10,739 bases of DNA from positions 26,647-37,385 of the forward strand of contig DGXB01000102.1 in the NCBI GenBank assembly GCA_002396205.1. Reading direction: 5' to 3'. Positions 6,085 to 10,739 of this stretch are shown one piece after another (positions within the stretch are counted from its first letter, which is position 1; each line of letters begins with the position of its first letter). The position numbers were made by a program, and so were the translations under genes. Under the pieces are notes generated by a model. It was not told the origin of the DNA and made no database searches. It worked only from the letters and a program-made list of their open reading frames with translations. The stretch comes from Bacteroidales bacterium UBA4243. Its GTDB lineage: Bacteria > Bacteroidota > Bacteroidia > Bacteroidales > F082.

Positions 6085-6810
6085 ATGAAGCATCGTTTAC
6101 TCACACTGCTCCTTATGGTCTTTACGCTGCCGCTGTTTGCCCAACAGGGCGACGTGGTGCTGTGTGAGGGTTTCTTCAACCCCTGGCTCGAAGAGGGGTG
6201 GGACGCGAAGGGCGACGACTGGGTGGTGTGGTACATCTCCAACACGACCTTCGCCGGTTGCAAGCCGCGAGAGATGCAGATGTATCCCGACTTCAACTTT
6301 GAAGGCACCACACGCCTCGTTACGCCTATCGTGGAGTTGGAGAAATACGACTTCATCAACTTCCAGTTCAACCATGCCCTCGAAGCCACGCAAGGCGAAC
6401 TTGACGTCCGCATCGGCATCGGCATTTCAGGAAACGGCGAGGACTGGGAGAGCATTTGGGAAGACACGGTCCACGGCAGCATCGCGCAAAGCCAATACCT
6501 GCTCACCTTCGACATGGAAGAATGGACCACCAAGTCGCCGCAATTCTGCCTTTATTTCGCTGGGCATGGCACCTACGTCAACAGTTGGTACATCGACAAC
6601 GTCATCGTTTATGCCGCCAAGAAAAACAAATACGGTGGCATCGACGACACCGACGAAAACGGCTTTGTGGCCTCCAGATCGTCTATCACTACGCTGAAAG
6701 GCCCCTCAAAAGGAACGGTTACCCAGTTCTCAAAATTAAGGAAATCCCGTAGCCGCATGGCTCGCGTGGTGGAAGGCCGACAAAAGAAATGGTGGCAATT
6801 CTGGAAGTAA
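6085..6810 (+). CDS. Secreted protein with MAM/choice-of-anchor-J-like sandwich
   Basis: A 241-residue exported protein of unknown role. Residues 1-20 form a signal peptide (basic MKHR, hydrophobic LLTLLLMVFTLPL, cleavage after FAQ), so the mature protein is beyond the inner membrane. Residues about 22-178 look like a jelly-roll module of the MAM or 'choice-of-anchor J' type. They contain GFFNPWLEEGWD near the start, a strand pair around LVTPIVEL and INFQFNHAL, WESIWED, and the closing strand VNSWYIDNVIVYA. The C-terminal part (residues 206-241) is rich in Lys and Arg and ends KKWWQFWK. There is no T9SS sorting domain and no lipobox Cys, so its final location is unclear. The start at 6085 is set by the signal peptide and by a consensus promoter just upstream; the frame is open upstream through the palindrome but lacks support. 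It is convergent with recJ, 13 bases apart. Confidence 0.8.
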   Translation: MKHRLLTLLLMVFTLPLFAQQGDVVLCEGFFNPWLEEGWDAKGDDWVVWYISNTTFAGCKPREMQMYPDFNFEGTTRLVTPIVELEKYDFINFQFNHALEATQGELDVRIGIGISGNGEDWESIWEDTVHGSIAQSQYLLTFDMEEWTTKSPQFCLYFAGHGTYVNSWYIDNVIVYAAKKNKYGGIDDTDENGFVASRSSITTLKGPSKGTVTQFSKLRKSRSRMARVVEGRQKKWWQFWK

Positions 6811-6823
6811 AGCTACACTCGAT

Positions 6824-8602
6824 TTATAATTCCTCCGCAAACTTAATATCCTTCACGTTAAGCTGAAGGTTGGTCTTGCCTTGCCATGTGTTGTATTCCA
6901 GATGGTAGCAGATGCTGAAAGGCTCGCCGCTGTGGATGCGGCTGAAGTAGTCGCCCTTTTGGAAAGCGATGCCCGAAAAGGGTGCAATGCCTTGTGCGGC
7001 ATCGCCCACTTGCGTCACGGTGAGTTTCAAGTGTTTGTGGCCACCCACAGGGCGCGATCCGCCTGCGTCGACGACATTGTCGGTCCAAAACACGGGCGCC
7101 ATGTTGCCAGGCCCAAAAGGCGCAAACTGGTTGAGGATTCGCATGAACTTGGGCGTGATGTCGCTCAGCTTGATCTTCAGGTCCACCTCCAGTTCGGGCA
7201 CGAAGTCCTCGTCGATGAGGTGTTCGGCCACATAAGCCTCAAAGCGGCGGCGGAACTCGGGCAGGTTCTCCGGCTTCATCGACAGGCCAGCGGCATACTT
7301 ATGTCCACCGAAGTGCTCAAGCAGGTCGGAGCAGTTGTCGATGGCGTCGTAGATGTCGAAGCTCTTGATGGAGCGTGCCGATCCGGTGATGAGGCCGTTG
7401 GCGCGGGTCAGCACGATGGTGGGCCTATAATAATAATCGGTGAGGCGCGAGGCCACGATACCGATGACGCCACGGTGCCAACGCTCGTTGAAGACGACGG
7501 TGCTCTTGGCATCGTGCAGCTGCGGGTCGTCGGCAATCATGCCGAGGGCTTCCTCGGTGATGCGGTTGTCGAACTCGCGGCGCTCGTCGTTGAGGTCGTT
7601 GATGGAGGCGGCCAGCTTCTCGGCGTGTTCTTTCTTGTCGGCGATGAGCAGTCGCACCGAGTCGGAGGCCTTGGCGATGCGTCCGGCGGCGTTGATGCGC
7701 GGCCCGATGAGGAACACCAAGTCGCTGACGGTCAGTTCGCGCGTCAAGGCATTCTCGCTTTCATCAACCTTGTCTTCGTCGCGACGGTAGATGTTGGCAT
7801 GTTGCAGGATGGCTTCGATGCCAGGGCGAGGCTTCTTGTTAAGCTGTTTCAGGCCGAAATAGGCCAGCACGCGGTTTTCGCCCGTGATGGGGACGATGTC
7901 GGCGGCGATGCTGACGGCCAGCAGGTCGAGCAGCTCGTAGACCTCTTCGATGGTGCCCAAGCCCTTCATGGAGAGAGCCGTGATGAGCTTGAAGCCCACG
8001 CCGCAACCTGAGAGCTCGTCGTAGGGATAGTGGCAATCGGGGCGCTTGGCGTCGAGCACGGCCACGGCGTTCGGGATGACATCGCCGGCGCGGTGATGGT
8101 CGCAAATGATGAAGTCGACGCCACGGCTATTGGCGTATTCGATGCGCTCCACGGCCTTGATGCCGCAGTCCAAGGCGATGACCAGCTTGAAGCCGTTGTC
8201 GGCAGCATAGTCGATGCCTTTGATGGAGATGCCGTAGCCTTCCTCGTAGCGGTCGGGGATGTAGAACTCGATTTTCTTCTTCTTGAAGAATGGTTTCAGA
8301 TAAGAGTAGACCACCGCCACGGCCGTTGTGCCGTCAACGTCGTAGTCGCCGTAAACCAGCACTTTCTCGCCTTCGCTGATGGCCCGCATCACGCGTTCGA
8401 CGGCCTTGTCCATGTCTTTCATCAGGAAAGGATCGTGCAGTTGCGAGAGCGAGGGGCGGAAGAAGGTTTTGGCCTCTTCGTAGTTAGTAATTCCGCGTTG
8501 GACAAGCAAAGTGGCAAGGTTCTCGTCGATATTGAGCACCTTGACGATTTCGGCAACCTGCTGTTTGTCAACCGATTGATGTAAAATCCACTTCGTTTCC
8601 AT
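6824..8602 (-). CDS. recJ: Single-stranded-DNA-specific exonuclease RecJ
   Basis: A 5'-to-3' exonuclease on single-stranded DNA, acting in RecF-pathway recombination, mismatch repair and fork processing. The 592-residue product has all landmarks of the DHH phosphoesterase family: GDYDVDGTTA at 85-94, ALDCG at 143-147, and the name motif DHH at 168-170. GPRINAAGR follows at 300-308, then WHRGVIGIVASR at about 375-386, and GGHKYAAG of the DHHA1 domain at 432-439. FAPFGPGN at 493-500 opens the C-terminal OB-fold, which ends near the C-terminus. Length and order are those of the standard bacterial enzyme and no key residue is missing. The ATG at 8600-8602 begins METKWIL, the normal RecJ N-terminus. 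A likely promoter lies about 20 bases upstream. Confidence 0.97.
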   Translation of the reverse strand: METKWILHQSVDKQQVAEIVKVLNIDENLATLLVQRGITNYEEAKTFFRPSLSQLHDPFLMKDMDKAVERVMRAISEGEKVLVYGDYDVDGTTAVAVVYSYLKPFFKKKKIEFYIPDRYEEGYGISIKGIDYAADNGFKLVIALDCGIKAVERIEYANSRGVDFIICDHHRAGDVIPNAVAVLDAKRPDCHYPYDELSGCGVGFKLITALSMKGLGTIEEVYELLDLLAVSIAADIVPITGENRVLAYFGLKQLNKKPRPGIEAILQHANIYRRDEDKVDESENALTRELTVSDLVFLIGPRINAAGRIAKASDSVRLLIADKKEHAEKLAASINDLNDERREFDNRITEEALGMIADDPQLHDAKSTVVFNERWHRGVIGIVASRLTDYYYRPTIVLTRANGLITGSARSIKSFDIYDAIDNCSDLLEHFGGHKYAAGLSMKPENLPEFRRRFEAYVAEHLIDEDFVPELEVDLKIKLSDITPKFMRILNQFAPFGPGNMAPVFWTDNVVDAGGSRPVGGHKHLKLTVTQVGDAAQGIAPFSGIAFQKGDYFSRIHSGEPFSICYHLEYNTWQGKTNLQLNVKDIKFAEEL

Positions 8603-8621
8603 TCGCGTAGTTTTGAACTTG

Positions 8622-8652
8622 TAAAAATAAGTAAAAAACCAATGCGTTCAAG
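8622..8652 (-). promoter_or_regulatory. Probable promoter of recJ
   Basis: Minus-strand TATTTTTA (8629 down to 8622) matches TAnnTTTG at seven of eight positions. CTTG at 8652-8649 lies exactly 19 bases upstream as the -33 element. The leader would be about 14 bases. The -33 element overlaps the edge of the hairpin at 8651-8691. Confidence 0.45.
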
Positions 8653-8691
8653 CGGAAAATGAAAATATTTTATTTCATTTCATATTCCGCT
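8651..8691 (-). terminator. Hairpin downstream of the T9SS gene, possible terminator
   Basis: Arms at 8651-8664 (AGCGGAAAATGAAA) and 8678-8691 pair over 14 bases with one mismatch around a 13-base AT-rich loop. On the minus strand it follows the stop at 8752 by 60 bases. A TTTTTT run begins about 10 bases past the hairpin, farther than ideal. A second weak element, GGGGC 8727-8731 with GCCCC 8747-8751, abuts the stop codon. Termination is plausible but not certain. Confidence 0.45.
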
Positions 8692-8751
8692 AAAACACAA
8701 TCGGTTAAAGTTCAAGCTCCGAGATTGGGGCTTATCGCGGGATTTCGCCCC

Positions 8752-8980
8752 TCATTCCTTCACCACCTTGTCCGAGAACGTGGTCCCGTCCGTCATGGTG
8801 ACCTTCATCACGTATTGCCCTGGGGCGAGGCCTTGCAGGCTGAGGCACTCGAGGCCCGAGCCTTGGCTGCGCACGAGGCGGCCTTGCAGGTCGTAAAGTT
8901 CGATCTGGGCAGGCTTCACGTCGGGCGAGTATTGCAGGCGAAGTTGGTTTTGGGCGGGGTTGGGGTAGAAGGCGTAGGGG
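8752..8980 (-). repeat. Sorting-domain DNA repeat, copy 1
   Basis: This 229-base segment, the 3' end of the gene, aligns without gaps to 10454-10682 in the same orientation. I count 19 differences, about 92% identity. Many are synonymous or conservative. Similarity at the nucleotide level falls sharply beyond position 8980. Confidence 0.85.
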
Positions 8981-10314
8981 CGCACCTCGATGCTGCCTTC
9001 TCCAACGAAATCCAATCCTTCATCGGTGAGGAAGAAAAAGAAAATTCCATTTTTTGGTTCGGTTTCCCTTTCACTATAGCCCGTGATATAAACCCCCTTC
9101 TCCATTCCGCTTTCATCTTTCAGTATGCCAGAATAGCAGCTCCAATTTGGATTGACTTTAAGTTGATTGGGCTCGTAGCAGTAGCGTTTCCAGACGACAT
9201 TCAAGTTGTGATTCATTTTCACGGCAGTCATGGGCTGGTCGGATTCCTTGTAAATGAGGAAAAAATCGCCGTCGCTTGTTTTTTGGAAGCACATGACGCG
9301 CACATCGGTATCAGGCCCAGGCAAGTCGTTGAAATCCACCAAAGCCTTTCGTTGCATGGTTCGCAAATCATAGCGTGCCACGGATGTACCGCTTTCGTGA
9401 AAATCATAATACCAAGCCGAGTCGTAGCTGAACGGTGCGGCCACAAAAACGTCATCGCCATCGGGGATTACGAAAGTGGAACTGGAATTGTGGCTGCCAA
9501 ACCGAAAGGTTTTCTCAACCTCGATGGGCGATGTGTCATTAATCCAGTACACGGTATCCCGAAGCATTTTGTTTATGACGTAGTAGTTTTCCACCTGGAA
9601 AATGGAGTCCATGACATAGAAGAAAAGGTTTTCTTCCGAACCTCTTGTCCACTGGTAATACCTTTTCGGCGTCGATACAAACTCGTCCATCGTGCGGATG
9701 AAATTATGGCTTTCTGGCAACACGGCCTCGTGTTTCAGCGTTCCATCGGCACCGACTCTGGCTATGTGGCAAACGCAGTTGAAATTGCCCCATTCGGTAT
9801 AGTATTTCAAGATCAGGTCGCCTTGGCTGTCCATCATATAGCTGTCGATGTAATCGAAGGCTACCGTGTCGCAAAGGCGAACCACAATGTCCTCTTCAGG
9901 ATTGATGTGAAGGTCGTCGTCAGGGAAATGGGAGATGCGCAAAGCGGTGCCGCCAACGCCGTCAGGCTCGATATTGACTCGCAGGTTGCCTTCGCCTCGC
10001 GGGTCTTGGGCGAACAGGTACCATGCGGGTGTGGTGTCGGTCACAAACAGCGTATCAGTGATTTGCAAGGTGGTGGGCGATATCTTATAGAAGGTAAGAC
10101 CGGCTATAATCGGGGGGATGTGGTTGTCGCCACTGGGAGTTGACACCATAACATTGGCGACAAGGTCGCCGTTGCGCTGTTGCAGAATCTTATTCTCAAA
10201 CTGCGGGAGCTCGTAGCCAGTATAATGGAAAGGGATAAATTCCATGTGGACTTCTTGGGCTTGGGAAAGAATAGATCCAAGGATAATAACTAAGAATAAA
10301 GGCAATCTTTTCAT
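8752..10314 (-). CDS. T9SS-secreted protein with type A C-terminal sorting domain
   Basis: A 520-residue cell-surface or released protein. Residues 1-20 are a signal peptide (MKRLPLFLVIILGSILSQAQ). Residues about 22-440 contain repeated short strand-rich units with DG or SDGD turns (QRNGDLVANVMV, DSQGDLILKYY, TSDGDFFLIYK, IPDGDDVFVAAPF). These suggest a beta-propeller, but I cannot assign a family or function. The last 79 residues are a type IX sorting domain: FYPNPAQNQLRLQY, then ELYDLQGRLV, then GLAPGQYVMKV, ending KVVKE. By family knowledge this domain directs passage through the outer-membrane Por/Spr translocon and is then cleaved, often with anchoring to A-type LPS. The ATG at 10312-10314 is chosen for the signal peptide; 16 further in-frame codons upstream would run into the promoter. 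Its neighbour at 10454 carries a near-identical sorting domain. Confidence 0.85.
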   Translation of the reverse strand: MKRLPLFLVIILGSILSQAQEVHMEFIPFHYTGYELPQFENKILQQRNGDLVANVMVSTPSGDNHIPPIIAGLTFYKISPTTLQITDTLFVTDTTPAWYLFAQDPRGEGNLRVNIEPDGVGGTALRISHFPDDDLHINPEEDIVVRLCDTVAFDYIDSYMMDSQGDLILKYYTEWGNFNCVCHIARVGADGTLKHEAVLPESHNFIRTMDEFVSTPKRYYQWTRGSEENLFFYVMDSIFQVENYYVINKMLRDTVYWINDTSPIEVEKTFRFGSHNSSSTFVIPDGDDVFVAAPFSYDSAWYYDFHESGTSVARYDLRTMQRKALVDFNDLPGPDTDVRVMCFQKTSDGDFFLIYKESDQPMTAVKMNHNLNVVWKRYCYEPNQLKVNPNWSCYSGILKDESGMEKGVYITGYSERETEPKNGIFFFFLTDEGLDFVGEGSIEVRPYAFYPNPAQNQLRLQYSPDVKPAQIELYDLQGRLVRSQGSGLECLSLQGLAPGQYVMKVTMTDGTTFSDKVVKE

Positions 10315-10332
10315 GTGACAGGAATTTTTCTG

Positions 10333-10363
10333 CAAAGATAAAAGAAAAAAAGCAACATCCAAA
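10333..10363 (-). promoter_or_regulatory. Consensus promoter of the 8752-10314 gene
   Basis: Minus-strand TATCTTTG (10340 down to 10333) is an exact TAnnTTTG box, and TTTG (10363-10360) lies exactly 19 bases upstream. This is the best match to the Bacteroidota housekeeping promoter in the window. The leader to the ATG at 10314 is about 13 bases. It shows that the two T9SS genes are not solely co-transcribed. Confidence 0.7.
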
Positions 10364-10453
10364 ACAACACTAAAAAAATGGCATCAATTATAGGAACTAT
10401 TGGAGAATGGTTTGCAATAGATAACTTTAACATTGTTGTTGGTCGTGTTGTTA

Positions 10454-10682
10454 TCATTCCTTCACCACCTTGTCCGAGAACGTCGTTCCGTCCGCCATGG
10501 TGACCTTCATCACGTATTGCCCTGGGGCGAGGCCTTGCAAATTAAAGCTCTCGAGGCCTGAGCCTTGGCTGCGCACGAGGCGGCCTTGCAGGTCGTAGAG
10601 TTCGATTTGGGCAGGCTCCACGTCGGGCGAGTATTGCAGGCGGAGCTGGTCTTGGGCGGGGTTGGGGTAGAACATGTAGGGG
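10454..10682 (-). repeat. Sorting-domain DNA repeat, copy 2
   Basis: Partner of the repeat at 8752-8980, offset by 1702 bases, same strand and same reading frame. Long blocks are identical, including the stretches encoding YVMKVTM, LVRSQGSG and AQIELYDLQGR. Confidence 0.85.
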
Positions 10683-10739
10683 CGGACGCTTATTTCCGTT
10701 TCGGGACAACTTAATGTGCCGTCCGCCAACACCTTGAAT
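10454..10739 (-). CDS. T9SS-secreted protein, 3' end only, sorting domain
   Basis: The frame is open to the window edge, reading FKVLADGTLSCPE before the sorting domain, so the gene continues beyond 10739. The in-frame GTG at 10730-10732 is internal, not a start. The visible 95 codons are almost all type IX sorting domain: FYPNPAQDQLRLQY, ELYDLQGRLV, GLAPGQYVMKV and terminal KVVKE. The stretch just before the domain resembles the corresponding part of the neighbour (FFFLTDEGLDF), so the two may be full-length paralogues, but most of this protein is unseen. It lies 139 bases upstream of the next T9SS gene on the same strand, with a separate promoter between. Confidence 0.85.
   Translation of the reverse strand, partial: FKVLADGTLSCPETEISVRPYMFYPNPAQDQLRLQYSPDVEPAQIELYDLQGRLVRSQGSGLESFNLQGLAPGQYVMKVTMADGTTFSDKVVKE

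Noticed and set aside
6881..8011. Long + strand open frame of 376 codons
   Set aside because: It lies wholly antisense to recJ, whose motifs are complete. Such frames arise from the GC-biased codon use of the real gene.
8659..10143. Long + strand open frame of 494 codons
   Set aside because: It is antisense to the T9SS protein, which has a signal peptide, a consensus promoter and a recognisable sorting domain. The + frame product has no recognisable domain.
10363..10455. Inverted repeats AACAACAC/GTGTTGTT and GATAAC/GTTATC downstream of the 10454 gene
   Set aside because: Short arms in AT-rich DNA, one pair 74 bases apart, with no T-run; too weak to call a terminator or operator.
10378..10503. 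Small + strand frame of 41 codons beginning MASIIGTIGEWF
   Set aside because: Hydrophobic start is tempting for a small peptide, but it lacks a ribosome site and promoter and its second half is antisense to the sorting domain of the 10454 gene.
1..10739. CRISPR array, tRNA, rRNA, transposase or integrase
   Set aside because: No regularly spaced repeats, no clover-leaf or rRNA signatures and no recombinase motifs were seen on either strand.

Overview
The window looks like a chromosomal stretch from a member of the Bacteroidota, most likely order Bacteroidales. Three things point there. Two proteins end in a type IX secretion (T9SS) C-terminal sorting domain. Several genes are preceded by the phylum-specific -7 box TAnnTTTG (some with TTTG or TTG about 19 bases upstream) and very short leaders. 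A family 78 glycoside hydrolase typical of plant-glycan-degrading gut bacteria sits at the left edge. I cannot name a genus from sequence alone.

Left edge (1-1260): the 3' two-thirds or less of an alpha-L-rhamnosidase gene on the + strand, cut by the window inside its catalytic motif. It is closed by a strong 12-bp stem-loop that can also serve the convergent minus-strand genes.

Minus-strand block (1269-3796): a small DUF1232-like membrane protein, ruvC (Holliday junction resolvase), an unrecognised 208-residue protein with a possible PD-(D/E)XK nuclease core, and a hicBA toxin-antitoxin pair with the antitoxin first and a 4-base ATGA overlap. ruvC, the unknown gene and hicBA each have their own Bacteroidota-type -7 box, so they are probably separate units. 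Divergent from hicBA is an AT-richer + strand gene (3898-4506) resembling immunity proteins of the Imm11/DUF1629 kind; no cognate toxin is visible.

Centre (4511-8602): radA (minus) and recJ (minus) flank a + strand secreted protein with a signal peptide and a MAM/choice-of-anchor-J-like sandwich. With ruvC, three enzymes of recombinational repair lie within 7 kb on the same strand but are not one operon. A 97-base imperfect palindrome, probably a REP/MITE-like dispersed repeat, lies between radA and the secreted-protein gene.

Right edge (8752-10739): two tandem minus-strand genes for T9SS cargo proteins. Their sorting-domain DNA is about 92% identical over 229 bases by eye. The first is complete; the second is seen only at its 3' end.

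No tRNA, rRNA, CRISPR array, transposase or integrase was seen. Nothing in the window is clearly a new system. The best candidates for a second look are the unknown 2428-3054 protein, the orphan immunity-like gene beside hicBA, the palindromic repeat, and the homogenised sorting domains.
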